64,000 nucleotides of DNA. Origin: Campylobacter sp. US33a. Its GTDB lineage: Bacteria > Campylobacterota > Campylobacteria > Campylobacterales > Campylobacteraceae. The DNA is taken from assembly GCF_004378855.1 (NCBI RefSeq), contig NZ_RYYL01000005.1, forward strand, positions 1 to 64,000. Direction: 5' to 3'. The notes beneath the pieces are model-generated. The model made no database searches. It was not told the origin of the DNA and saw nothing but the letters and a program-made list of their open reading frames with translations. The position numbers were made by a program, and so were the translations under genes. Of the stretch, positions 37,209 through 46,109 are shown piece by piece (position 1 is the first letter of the stretch; every line of letters starts with the position of its first letter).

Positions 37209-37221
37209 TTAATTTCAGTTT

Positions 37222-38466
37222 CTAGTCTTTCAAAATAATATTTTGTAAATTTTTAAAATAGAAAAAATTATATCCATCTCTATATTCATAATCAAATTTT
37301 AAATTATGAGATTCCAAAATAGTATTTACAATATAAAGCCCCAAACCAAAACTATCTTTTTGTTTCATACCTTGAGTAAAAGCTTGAGTGTAATGCTCTA
37401 AACTATTGCCAAGCTCATTTCCTTTATTTTTAAAACACAAATGCTCTTTTGTGATATAAATTTGCATCATTCTATTATCAGAATATTTAATTCCATTATC
37501 AATCATATTTTTTACTGCTGTAGTAAAAAGTTTAAAATCCACATTGATATAAAAACTTTCTTGTACCGAAATTTGCACATTTCTATCATCACTCATGGCA
37601 ATTTCCTTAGCTTCATCAATAATATCAAGGATATTATATTTTTTACGATTAATAAAAGCGGCGCCTGATGTGATTTGCTCAATAGCAGCAAATTCATTGA
37701 TTAAAATTTCAAGTCGGTTAAAGATATTAGTTAATCTTTCTTTGTATTTATTATCTTCAAGCATTTCAAGCGTAATAAGCCCTTTGGTAATAGGGGTTTT
37801 AAGCTCGTGCATAATATTGCGAATGAAAAATTGCCTCGACTGATTAAGTTTCTTAATCTGCATAATTGCTTTATAAAAAGCATCTGCAACCTGTGAAATT
37901 TCATCATTTCCTGAACTTACATTACTGATTTCATCTAATTTATTTTCAGCAAATTTTGCAATTTGTTTTTTAAGAGTTTTCAAAGGTTTTAATTTACGAA
38001 TGATAAAAATATACAGTACAATAAGCATCAAGATAACCCCAACCGCAATGGCTTTGATGATAAAATATCTATACGCTTGATAATCTTTATCTTTGTAAAG
38101 ATAAAGTTTGCCTTCATAAATGATACTTAAAAAAATTTGCCTATCTAAAGTAATGATTTTAATTAATCCTGTAGTAGTTTGTGCTTGATCTAAAACCTCT
38201 CCGCGAAAAATCACATATCTAATCTCCTTAGGATCTTCGATTAAAACCATTTTATAATTTTTGGTTTGTTCTTGAAATTCACTTTCGCTAATTACCCCAT
38301 TAAACTGTAATAATCTAGTATTAGCAATCAAAGAATATTTAGTATTTAGCTCTTTGGTGTAATTTTGTTGATCATACTCTATAAGCCATAAAAATGCTAG
38401 TATCACACTGACACTAGCAAAAATAAAAATAAAAGTAATGAGATAAAAAATAGAAGATTTATTCAT
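37222..38466 (-). CDS. cprS: Sensor histidine kinase CprS
   Basis: The 414 residues have two membrane helices (about 8-27 and 138-160) flanking a periplasmic sensor region, a HAMP-like linker, the H box RNIMHELKTPITKG (His near residue 220), the N box NMIDNGIKYS and the G box DSFGLGLYIVNT. With CprR it controls envelope and stress genes. In C. jejuni the response regulator is essential. It is translated with cprR (4-bp overlap). Confidence 0.9.
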   Translation of the reverse strand: MNKSSIFYLITFIFIFASVSVILAFLWLIEYDQQNYTKELNTKYSLIANTRLLQFNGVISESEFQEQTKNYKMVLIEDPKEIRYVIFRGEVLDQAQTTTGLIKIITLDRQIFLSIIYEGKLYLYKDKDYQAYRYFIIKAIAVGVILMLIVLYIFIIRKLKPLKTLKKQIAKFAENKLDEISNVSSGNDEISQVADAFYKAIMQIKKLNQSRQFFIRNIMHELKTPITKGLITLEMLEDNKYKERLTNIFNRLEILINEFAAIEQITSGAAFINRKKYNILDIIDEAKEIAMSDDRNVQISVQESFYINVDFKLFTTAVKNMIDNGIKYSDNRMMQIYITKEHLCFKNKGNELGNSLEHYTQAFTQGMKQKDSFGLGLYIVNTILESHNLKFDYEYRDGYNFFYFKNLQNIILKD

Positions 38467-39137
38467 TGAACAAGTTTATAACCTATACCACGAATCGAAT
38501 GTATATACTTTGGAGTTTTAGGATCGTCGCCCATTTTTTGTCTAATACGGCTAATAATCACATCAATGCTTTTATTGCTTGAATCTTCACTAATAGATGA
38601 ACAATTATACACAAGTTCCTCGCGACTTACAACCCCACCTTCTTTTTTAATCAAATAACTCAAAATATCAAATTCAGCATTAGTAAGATTGATCTCTTGT
38701 CCCTTCATAGTAATAACATGTTTAAACTGATCATAAACCAAGTCTTTTGTTGCTTTTGCTACTGTTGATTTGGTATTTGAAATGCGTCTTAAATGACTCT
38801 TAATACGTGCTTGAAGTTCTTTTGGATTATAAGGCTTAGGAAGATAATCATCAGCACCCAGATCCAAAGCATTTACCTTATCTGTAATATCATGCCTAGC
38901 ACTAGAAATTATAATAGGTGTATCGTATTTTTTTCTAATTTCCTCACACACTTCAAGCCCATCAAGTCCGGGCAAAGAAAGATCTAAGATAATGAGTTGA
39001 TACTCCTTTAAAGCAAGCTTTGAAAGCCCTATATAAGGCTCATGAGCAATATCAACTTTCATATCAAATTGTTCAAGATATTCACTAATGATTTCTGCTA
39101 ATTCTAAATCATCTTCTATCATTAAAATATTAACCAT
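38463..39137 (-). CDS. cprR: Response regulator CprR
   Basis: The 224 residues have an OmpR-type layout: a receiver domain with phospho-acceptor Asp in LIILDLSLPG (near residue 52) and Lys in YLPKPYNP, then a winged-helix DNA-binding domain (DVIISRIRQKMGDDP, IHSIRGIGYKL). It lies 10 bp after htrA and overlaps cprS. In C. jejuni CprR is essential and influences htrA, so the gene order suggests a self-contained envelope-stress unit. Confidence 0.92.
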   Translation of the reverse strand: MVNILMIEDDLELAEIISEYLEQFDMKVDIAHEPYIGLSKLALKEYQLIILDLSLPGLDGLEVCEEIRKKYDTPIIISSARHDITDKVNALDLGADDYLPKPYNPKELQARIKSHLRRISNTKSTVAKATKDLVYDQFKHVITMKGQEINLTNAEFDILSYLIKKEGGVVSREELVYNCSSISEDSSNKSIDVIISRIRQKMGDDPKTPKYIHSIRGIGYKLVQ

Positions 39138-39147
39138 AATTTTCCTT

Positions 39148-40566
39148 TTATTTTAAAATAAGCAATTGAGCATAGCCATCTCTATAAATCCAAATTTTAG
39201 CCGGAGTATTTTTAGCAAGTTTATTCAAAGCTTGCTCTAATTCTTTTAAATTTTTAATTTCAGTTTGTTCAACAGCAATGATAAGATCTCCCGCTTTAAA
39301 ACCAAGCTCAAAGGCTTTAGATTTTTGCGCAACCTCAACCACTACAACCCCATTAATATTAGTTGGAATTTTTAGTCTCGATCTTAAATTCGCATCAAGT
39401 TCGTGAAGTTTCAAGCCTTGTATCACATCTTTTACAATACCTGAACTATCTTTATCGCCTTTAAGAACAAAACTTGTCGTATTGATATTTCCATCTCTTT
39501 CATAGCTTACAGTAAGTTTTTTATTTGGTTCTAAAGTGCCAATATAATTTTTTAAATCTGTAGGATTTTTAATGGTTTTTTCATTCACTTTAAGCACCAA
39601 GTCTCCTCTTTTTAAGCCACCTATATCCGCAGAAGATCCTTTTTCTACGCTAGTAATTAACGCACCTTCTTGATTTTTATATACTTTTTTAGAATCTTTA
39701 GATAAAGCAGCAATAGTAACACCTAAAATTCCTCTTTCTACTTTACCCTTTTCTATAAGTTTTTTCGCTATATCTTTTGCCATATTAGAAGGGATAGCAA
39801 AGCCTATGCCGTTATTTCCTCCCCCGCGAGAAAGAATAGCAGAATTAATCCCCACTAAATATCCCCTACTATCCACTAAAGCACCGCCTGAATTCCCAGG
39901 ATTAATAGAAGCATCAGTTTGGATAAAATTTTCATATTGGTTCAAACCAATATTATTTTTATTAAGCGCTGAAATAATCCCGCTTGTAACGCTACTACCG
40001 ACACCAAAAGGATTTCCCAAAGCAAATACTACATCTCCTTCCATCAACTCATCAGAATCAGCAAAAGTAACCGCTGAAAGATTATTGGCTTCAATTTTAA
40101 TCACCGCCAAATCTGTCTTTGGATCTGTTCCTATTAATTTTGCTTTATACTCTATATCGCTATCAGGCAAGCTTACATTAATCACATCAGCATTTTCAAC
40201 CACATGATTATTGGTAATAATATAACCATTATCAGAAATAACCACACCAGAGCCTAAAGAATTCACAACTTCTTTATTGGGTTTGTTTTGAGGTTGCGGA
40301 AAATTAAAACCGAAAAATTGTTTAAAATATGGATCATTAAAAAAATCTTCAATACCTAGCTGATTTGATCTAGTAACCGTTCTTGAAGTAGAAATATTCA
40401 CAACCGATTTTTTAACATCTTTAATAGCATTATGATAAGATAAAATACCAGAATTTTGTCCATTTGCATCAATGCGTTCCACTTTAGAATCTGCTTCATT
40501 AAAAGCAATATTTGCCGCAAAAAGACAACTTGCTATCGTGGTTGATAAAATTATTTTTTTTAACAT
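39148..40566 (-). CDS. htrA: Periplasmic serine protease/chaperone HtrA
   Basis: The 472 residues have a signal peptide (LSTTIASCLFAANIA), a trypsin-like domain with His in ITNNHVV (about 121), Asp in KTDLAVIK (about 152) and Ser in PGNSGGAL (about 226), and two PDZ domains (about 275-360 and 385-470). It degrades and refolds periplasmic proteins, and in C. jejuni it is also secreted and cleaves host E-cadherin. It is the first gene of htrA-cprR-cprS. Confidence 0.96.
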   Translation of the reverse strand: MLKKIILSTTIASCLFAANIAFNEADSKVERIDANGQNSGILSYHNAIKDVKKSVVNISTSRTVTRSNQLGIEDFFNDPYFKQFFGFNFPQPQNKPNKEVVNSLGSGVVISDNGYIITNNHVVENADVINVSLPDSDIEYKAKLIGTDPKTDLAVIKIEANNLSAVTFADSDELMEGDVVFALGNPFGVGSSVTSGIISALNKNNIGLNQYENFIQTDASINPGNSGGALVDSRGYLVGINSAILSRGGGNNGIGFAIPSNMAKDIAKKLIEKGKVERGILGVTIAALSKDSKKVYKNQEGALITSVEKGSSADIGGLKRGDLVLKVNEKTIKNPTDLKNYIGTLEPNKKLTVSYERDGNINTTSFVLKGDKDSSGIVKDVIQGLKLHELDANLRSRLKIPTNINGVVVVEVAQKSKAFELGFKAGDLIIAVEQTEIKNLKELEQALNKLAKNTPAKIWIYRDGYAQLLILK

Positions 40567-40672
40567 AATTCATCCCTTTTCAAAATAGTTTTTGAATTAA
40601 AAGTATAAAATTTGTAATTTACCAAATTGTAAATGAATTAGATAAAAACTTGAGTGATAAAAATTTATAAAA

Positions 40673-40706
40673 CTTGATTGACTAAGACTAAAGTTTTTAG
40701 TATAAT
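40673..40706 (+). promoter_or_regulatory. cbpA-hspR promoter with HspR-type (HAIR) operator
   Basis: TTGACT (40678-40683) and TATAAT (40701-40706) are 17 bp apart. CTTGATT-N7-ACTAAAG (40673-40693) overlaps the -35 box, matching the operator at clpB. A lone half-site CTTGAGT lies at 40649-40655. It implies HspR represses its own operon. The htrA promoter must lie in the same 185-bp gap in the other direction. Confidence 0.8.
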
Positions 40707-40751
40707 ACTTCGATCAAAAAACGATAATTTAACTAAAAAAGGTAAAAAAAT

Positions 40752-41648
40752 ATGAGTAGTAGTTTATATGAAACCCTAGGAGTTTCAAAAAATGCTAGTG
40801 CTGATGAAATAAAAAAAGCCTATAGAAGATTGGCACGCAAATATCATCCAGATATTAATAAAGAAAAAGGTGCAGAAGAAAAATTTAAAGAGATAAATGC
40901 CGCTTATGAAATTTTAAGCGATCCGCAAAAAAAAGCCCAATATGATCAATATGGCGACTCTATGTTTGGAGGACAAAGTTTTCATGATTTTTCAAGAAGT
41001 GCAGGAGGAGCGGATATTAATGATATTTTAAAAAATCTTTTTGGGGGAGGCTTTGGGGGTTTTAATTCAAGAGGTTTTGGTGGCGGCTTTAAATCTGGCT
41101 TTGGGGATTTTTCAAATTCGGGTTTCGAAAGTGATTTTGAACAAGATTTAAACTTAAATACAAAAATCAAAATTCCTTTCAATACCGCTGTTTTAGGTGG
41201 AGAATACAGTTTTTCTTATCAAGGGGAAAATATTAAAATAAGAATCCCACATGGCATCAAAAACGGAGAAAAATTAAGAGCACGCGGCAAAGGCAAAAAA
41301 TCTTATGGACAAAGTGGAGATTTAATTATCCAAGTAGAGATTGAAGAAAGTGAAATTTACAAACGAGAAGATGATGATTTATATCAAAAAATAGACATTT
41401 CTTTAAAAACCGCACTTTTTGGTGGAAAAATCACAATAAATACCCTTAAAGAAAATAAAAAAGAAGCCACCATAACTGTAGCTCCAAATTCTAGAAATGG
41501 ACAAAAAATTCGCCTTAAAGGCTATGGGGTGCAAAATAGAAAAAACGATATTTACGGGGATATGTATTTGATTTTAAATATTATTTTGCCTGATATAACA
41601 AAACTCGATCCTGAGCTTATTAGAATGCTAGAAAGTAAACTACCTTAA
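40752..41648 (+). CDS. cbpA: DnaJ-like co-chaperone CbpA
   Basis: The 298 residues begin with a J domain ([23 protein letters not shown] at about residues 33-35), then a Gly/Phe-rich linker ([15 protein letters not shown]), then two DnaJ C-terminal beta domains. The zinc-finger CxxCxGxG repeats of DnaJ are absent, which identifies it as CbpA. It stimulates DnaK. It shares an operon with hspR (11 bp gap). Confidence 0.93.
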   Translation: MSSSLYETLGVSKNASADEIKKAYRRLARKYHPDINKEKGAEEKFKEINAAYEILSDPQKKAQYDQYGDSMFGGQSFHDFSRSAGGADINDILKNLFGGGFGGFNSRGFGGGFKSGFGDFSNSGFESDFEQDLNLNTKIKIPFNTAVLGGEYSFSYQGENIKIRIPHGIKNGEKLRARGKGKKSYGQSGDLIIQVEIEESEIYKREDDDLYQKIDISLKTALFGGKITINTLKENKKEATITVAPNSRNGQKIRLKGYGVQNRKNDIYGDMYLILNIILPDITKLDPELIRMLESKLP

Positions 41649-41659
41649 AGGAGTAAAAT

Positions 41660-42028
41660 ATGGAACACAATTATGATGAACCTGTGTATTTAATCAGTAT
41701 AGTTTCTAAGGTTTTAAACATCCATCCTCAAACTCTTAGACAATACGAAAGAGAAGGTTTAATCGAACCAAGTAGAACTGACGGGAAAATAAGACTTTAT
41801 TCTCAAAGAGATATTGATAAAATCAAACTCATTTTGCGTCTTACTAGAGATATGGGGATTAATTTAGCCGGCGTTGATGTTATTTTAAAACTTAAAAATC
41901 AAATCAATGAATTTGAACTTTTGATTGATGAATTACGCCTAGAGCTTGATAAAAGAGATGGCAAAACAAGATCTGTTGTTAAGCATAAAAATAGCTTTGA
42001 TTTAATTTTTTATGAAGAAAAAAAGTAA
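41660..42028 (+). CDS. hspR: Heat-shock repressor HspR (MerR family)
   Basis: The 122 residues start with a MerR-type winged helix (YLISIVSKVLNIHPQTLRQYEREGLIEPSRT, then IRLYSQRDIDKI), followed by a short helix. HspR binds HAIR operators and represses chaperone genes; release on heat raises clpB, cbpA and others. Matching operators occur here at clpB (28685) and at its own operon (40673). AAAGGAG precedes the ATG. Confidence 0.94.
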   Translation: MEHNYDEPVYLISIVSKVLNIHPQTLRQYEREGLIEPSRTDGKIRLYSQRDIDKIKLILRLTRDMGINLAGVDVILKLKNQINEFELLIDELRLELDKRDGKTRSVVKHKNSFDLIFYEEKK

Positions 42029-42031
42029 AGT

Positions 42032-43654
42032 ATGGAAAATTTTTTACAAGTTTTTTTAGTTGCTACATCTTGTGCTATTGTTTTAAATGTTATTTTTAAA
42101 AAATTTGAAATTCCTACTATTATTGGTTATATAGTAACCGGAGTCGTGATTTCTTCTTTGTATAATTTTCAAAATAGCACAGAACTTTCACATATTGCTG
42201 AATTTGGTATAGTTTTTTTAATGTTTACCATAGGGCTTGAATTTTCTTTTAAACATTTACTTGCTATGAAACAAGAGGTATTTTTAAATGGAAGTTTACA
42301 AGTTCTTATTTGTGGATTAGTCTGTTCTTTTGTAGCTTTAGGAATTTTAGGTTTAAATGAAAAAATATCCATTATCATAGGACTAAGCTTGGCTCTTTCT
42401 TCAACAGCAGTAGTTTTAAAAATTCTAAATGACAATGGCGATATTAACGAGCAATATGGCAGAAAAGCCTTAGGAATTTTACTTTTTCAAGATATAGCTG
42501 TAATTCCATTATTATTGCTTGTAGATATTTTTTCAACTGAAAATAGCGACATTTCACAACTCTTACTTACAACCTTCATCAGTGTTTTATTACTATTATT
42601 ACTGCTTTATTTAATCGGAAAATATCTAATCGACAGGGTTTTTCGCTTTGTTATTAAAGCATCATCGCAAGAAATTTTTATTGCAACCATTTTATTTATT
42701 GTAATTGGTGCGAGTTTTTTAGCACACTATTTTGGCTTTTCATATTCTTTAGGGGCATTTATTGCGGGCGCTTTGATAGCAGAAACACGGTATAAGCACA
42801 AAATAGAAGCAGATTTGGTGCCTTTTAGAGACTTGCTCTTAGGTTTATTTTTTATTACTGTTGGAATGCAGATTAATTTTGAAGTTGTATTTCAAAACTG
42901 GTTTTTAATTGGCATTTTAGTTATACTGATTTCTTTTATTAAATTTGGTGTTGTTTATGGCTTATTAATTTTATATACAAAAAAAAGAATAGCATTTAAA
43001 ACCGCATTTGCTATTTCGCAAATTGGCGAATTTGCATTAGCAATTTTTTCACTTTTACAAGGAAGGGAACTCATAAATTTAGAAACAGCCCAAATTCTCA
43101 TTGTGGTTTCGATTATCACTATGATTCTAACGCCCTTTATCCTCAACAATATTAAAAAAATCGCTAATGTTGTAGAGGATAAGTCCAATACAGAACTAAA
43201 CCCTTTATCTTTTTCAAAACCCACCATTAAAGATCATATTGTAATTTTTGGATATGGTCGTTTGGGACAAGAAGTAGTACAAAGGATCAAAAATACAGGT
43301 GTGCCTTATTTGGTTTTGGAAAGTGATTTAAATTTGGTTGAATTAGGAATCAGTCGTGGAGAAAATATCTGCTTTGCCAACGCAGCTCAAGAAGAAACGC
43401 TTAAAATTGCAAATATCGAGCAATGCTCAGTTGTAGTGATAACTGTTGGAAATGAAGCAAAACTTGATATGCTTTATCAAAGCATTGCAAATTATCCAAA
43501 ACCTATACAAACCATAGTTTTAACCAGTGGAAATTTAGAAAAAATACTTTTTTCCAATGCCAATAATTTCACTCATATCATAAAAGCCGAACAAGCTTTG
43601 GCTAGAACGCTAGTCCAAGAAGCCTTAGAGTGCAGAATTCAAAAAAGTAATTAG
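42032..43654 (+). CDS. kefB: Monovalent cation:proton antiporter KefB (CPA2 family)
   Basis: The 540 residues have about twelve membrane helices in the first 380 (FEIPTIIGYIVTGVV, GIVFLMFTIGLEFS, ALSSTAVVLKIL) and a TrkA-N / RCK_N domain at about 395-510 with the nucleotide-binding IFGYGRLGQEV. Such proteins exchange potassium for protons under nucleotide or redox control. No ancillary KefF/KefG is seen. It follows hspR by 3 bp and precedes a second antiporter of another family. Confidence 0.88.
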   Translation: MENFLQVFLVATSCAIVLNVIFKKFEIPTIIGYIVTGVVISSLYNFQNSTELSHIAEFGIVFLMFTIGLEFSFKHLLAMKQEVFLNGSLQVLICGLVCSFVALGILGLNEKISIIIGLSLALSSTAVVLKILNDNGDINEQYGRKALGILLFQDIAVIPLLLLVDIFSTENSDISQLLLTTFISVLLLLLLLYLIGKYLIDRVFRFVIKASSQEIFIATILFIVIGASFLAHYFGFSYSLGAFIAGALIAETRYKHKIEADLVPFRDLLLGLFFITVGMQINFEVVFQNWFLIGILVILISFIKFGVVYGLLILYTKKRIAFKTAFAISQIGEFALAIFSLLQGRELINLETAQILIVVSIITMILTPFILNNIKKIANVVEDKSNTELNPLSFSKPTIKDHIVIFGYGRLGQEVVQRIKNTGVPYLVLESDLNLVELGISRGENICFANAAQEETLKIANIEQCSVVVITVGNEAKLDMLYQSIANYPKPIQTIVLTSGNLEKILFSNANNFTHIIKAEQALARTLVQEALECRIQKSN

Positions 43655-43662
43655 GAGAATTT

Positions 43663-45114
43663 TTGCAAGATTATGTTTTGATTTTATCTGTTTTATTTCT
43701 TTTTTGCGTCGCTTTTAGTAAATTTGGCGATAAATATGGCATCCCTGCCTTGCTTATTTTTATTTTTGTAGGTATGTTTGCAGGGAGTGATGGCATAGGT
43801 GGAATTTATTTTGATAATGGAAAAATCGCTCAAGATATCAGCATGCTTTGTCTAATCCTTATACTTTTTTCTGGAGGATTTGACACGACTTTTAAATTCA
43901 TCAAGCCCATCTTAAAAGAAGGTATAATCTTAGCCACTTTAGGTGTTGTATTAACAGCTTTTATCATCAGTTTATTGTGCTATTATGCTTTAGATTTTAA
44001 ATTTTATGATGCCTTATTATTGGGTGCGATTATCAGCTCAACTGATGCGGCAGCAGTTTTTGCTATCATGCGTTCTAAAGGTTTGAAACTTAAAAACAAT
44101 ATCACACCCCTGCTCGAGCTAGAAAGCGGAAGTAATGACCCTATGGCGATTTTTCTTACCATTACTATTATTGAAATCATTACTTTGGGCACTTTACCTA
44201 GCATAGGAACATTTTTATTTGTCTTTTTAAAACAATTTGGCTTGGCTTTGGTATGTGGTTATATTTTTGGCATTAGCATGCCTTTTATTATTAATAAGCT
44301 GAAATTTAACTACTGGGGCTTATATCCTGTTTTTACCCTAGCTTGGATTTACCTTACCTTTGTTTTAAGTGAGAAAATAGGTGCTAATGGATACTTAAGT
44401 GTTTATTTGCTAGGAATTTTTGCAAATAGCAAAGAATTTGTGTATAAAAAAGGACTTATTGGATTTTTTGAAGGTACAGCTTGGATTGCTCAAGTTGTAG
44501 TCTTTTTAACCTTAGGACTTTTGGTTTTTCCTTCTGAGTTGCCAAATGTTGCTTTATTAGGCTGCATCATTGCTTTTTTTATCATGTTTTTTGCAAGACC
44601 TATAGCGGTATTTTTATGTCTTGTATTTTTTAAAAAATTTAACTTCAATGAAAAAATTTTCATCTCATGGGTAGGCTTAAGAGGGACTGTGCCTATCATA
44701 CTTGCCACCTACCCTTTGGCTGCAGGTATAGCAGACTCTCATTTTATTTTCAATATAGTTTTTTTCATCGTTTTAACTTCCATTTTAATTCAAGGAATTA
44801 CTCTTAATCCACTTGCAAAATTACTTAAAATCATAGAAGAAGAAGAGATAATGCAAGCTAGCAATATACCTATTTCATATAACATTTTAAAACAATACAC
44901 CCTAAAAGAAAATTCGCCAATTATTGGTAAAAACATAGCTGAACTTGCCTTAGATGAAAATTTCATAATCTTACTTGTAAAAAGAAATGGAGAATATATC
45001 AAAGCGAGTGGTTCTTTGATTTTTGAAGATAAAGATTTATTGCTCGTACTTTGTGATGATTTAAATCTTTACAAAAACACCCTAGAAAGTTTTAATGCCC
45101 ATGAAAAAAAATGA
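43663..45114 (+). CDS. Potassium/sodium:proton antiporter, CPA1 (NhaP2/CvrA) type
   Basis: The start is TTG, supported by AGGAG about 10 bp upstream. The 483 residues contain about twelve helices, with the CPA1 pattern (LIFIFVGMFAGSDGIGG, GGFDTTF, AIISSTDAAAVFAIM with its Asp, ELESGSNDP) and a cytosolic RCK_C domain at the end (ENSPIIGKNIAELALD). The C-terminal RCK_C identifies the NhaP2 subtype. It forms one transcription unit with kefB, so two unlike antiporters are produced together. Confidence 0.85.
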   Translation: MQDYVLILSVLFLFCVAFSKFGDKYGIPALLIFIFVGMFAGSDGIGGIYFDNGKIAQDISMLCLILILFSGGFDTTFKFIKPILKEGIILATLGVVLTAFIISLLCYYALDFKFYDALLLGAIISSTDAAAVFAIMRSKGLKLKNNITPLLELESGSNDPMAIFLTITIIEIITLGTLPSIGTFLFVFLKQFGLALVCGYIFGISMPFIINKLKFNYWGLYPVFTLAWIYLTFVLSEKIGANGYLSVYLLGIFANSKEFVYKKGLIGFFEGTAWIAQVVVFLTLGLLVFPSELPNVALLGCIIAFFIMFFARPIAVFLCLVFFKKFNFNEKIFISWVGLRGTVPIILATYPLAAGIADSHFIFNIVFFIVLTSILIQGITLNPLAKLLKIIEEEEIMQASNIPISYNILKQYTLKENSPIIGKNIAELALDENFIILLVKRNGEYIKASGSLIFEDKDLLLVLCDDLNLYKNTLESFNAHEKK

Positions 45115-45439
45115 AAAATTTGATCGTGTACGCTATGTAAGAAATTTAGAAAAATTTGCTAATTCTGCAAGCTCTGCGTTAAAAAGAGAAGATTATGATG
45201 AAAAACTTTTTCAAGAAAGAATGCTAAAAAACGCACAAAATTTCAACAAAACCCCTGCTGTAGTTTTAAATTCAAGCTATACAAAAGAACTTGAAAATTT
45301 TGTTAATGCTTGCTTAGACTTTAAATTCAGCAAAAATGAACTTTTGACAAAAGCTAATAATCTTGATAAACTCAAAAAACAACAAAGCTATAAAAAAGAT
45401 AAACACAAAAACAAATTTAAGGAAGAAAATTATGATTAA
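45095..45439 (+). CDS. Conserved hypothetical protein (Cj1232-like)
   Basis: The 114 residues are polar and Lys/Asn-rich with a predicted helical core (LEKFANSASSALKREDYDEKLF) and a very basic tail (KLKKQQSYKKDKHKNKFK). It overlaps the antiporter by 20 bp and the HAD gene by 8 bp, so it is part of a tight operon. I know no function. The basic tail could bind nucleic acid or be disordered. Confidence 0.65.
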   Translation: MPMKKNEKFDRVRYVRNLEKFANSASSALKREDYDEKLFQERMLKNAQNFNKTPAVVLNSSYTKELENFVNACLDFKFSKNELLTKANNLDKLKKQQSYKKDKHKNKFKEENYD

Positions 45440-46052
45440 TATTATTTTTGATATGGATGGAACGCTAATTGATAGTGCTAATGCTATCACACAAGCAGTG
45501 AATGAAATTCGCAATGAGTTGGGTTTGGAGGCTTTAGAAAGATCTTATATTATGAATATAGTTAATACTCCTAATTTAGATTGGGCAAAAATATTGTATG
45601 GTTTTAATGAATTTAATCATCAAAGTTTTAAAGAAGGCTATGAAAAATATTTTTTAAAACACTACAAGCAAAGTGTTGTGCTTTTTGAAGGCGTTAAAGA
45701 TGTGCTTGAATTTTGTAAAAATAAAAACTGTTATCTTGCTATAGCCACTAATGCTCCACAAAGTTCCTTAAACCCTATCTTAGAAAAGCACGAAATCATG
45801 CCTTATTTTCACAAAATTCTTGGAGTAAATTTTGACATAGAGCCAAAACCAAGTCCCATGATGGCAAATCTCATAAAAGAACAAGCTTGGTATGAAAAAA
45901 GTATTTTCATTGGAGATAGCAAAAAAGATGAAGAATGCGCTCTTAATGCCAAAATGCCTTATTTGCAAGCAAAATGGTATGAAGAAAAAAGCAAAGAAAA
46001 TGAATTTAGCAACGCTAAAGAGTTAATTGAGCTTATCAAAAATTTAATGTAG
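45432..46052 (+). CDS. HAD-superfamily hydrolase
   Basis: The first in-frame start is at 45363, but FDMDGTL must be near the N-terminus, and AAGGAAG precedes the ATG at 45432 (MINIIFDMDGTL). That gives 206 residues. Motifs: the DxDGT nucleophile at Asp7, ATNAP (motif II), KPSP (motif III Lys) and GDSKKDEECA (motif IV). Likely a phosphatase of the phosphoglycolate type; substrate unknown. Cj1233-like. Confidence 0.85.
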   Translation: MINIIFDMDGTLIDSANAITQAVNEIRNELGLEALERSYIMNIVNTPNLDWAKILYGFNEFNHQSFKEGYEKYFLKHYKQSVVLFEGVKDVLEFCKNKNCYLAIATNAPQSSLNPILEKHEIMPYFHKILGVNFDIEPKPSPMMANLIKEQAWYEKSIFIGDSKKDEECALNAKMPYLQAKWYEEKSKENEFSNAKELIELIKNLM

Positions 46053-46109
46053 GCTTAAAAAAAACTAGTATAGAATAATGCGTTTAATTCCACATATAAA
46101 GAGAAAATT

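Noticed and set aside
41040-41090. Runs of G5 in cbpA as phase-variable tracts
   Set aside because: They encode the Gly-rich linker of the protein and are too short (five G) to be typical switching tracts.
45363-45431. Longer N-terminus for the HAD hydrolase
   Set aside because: The first 23 residues are only the other frame of the upstream gene; the nucleophile motif FDMDG should start near residue 5.
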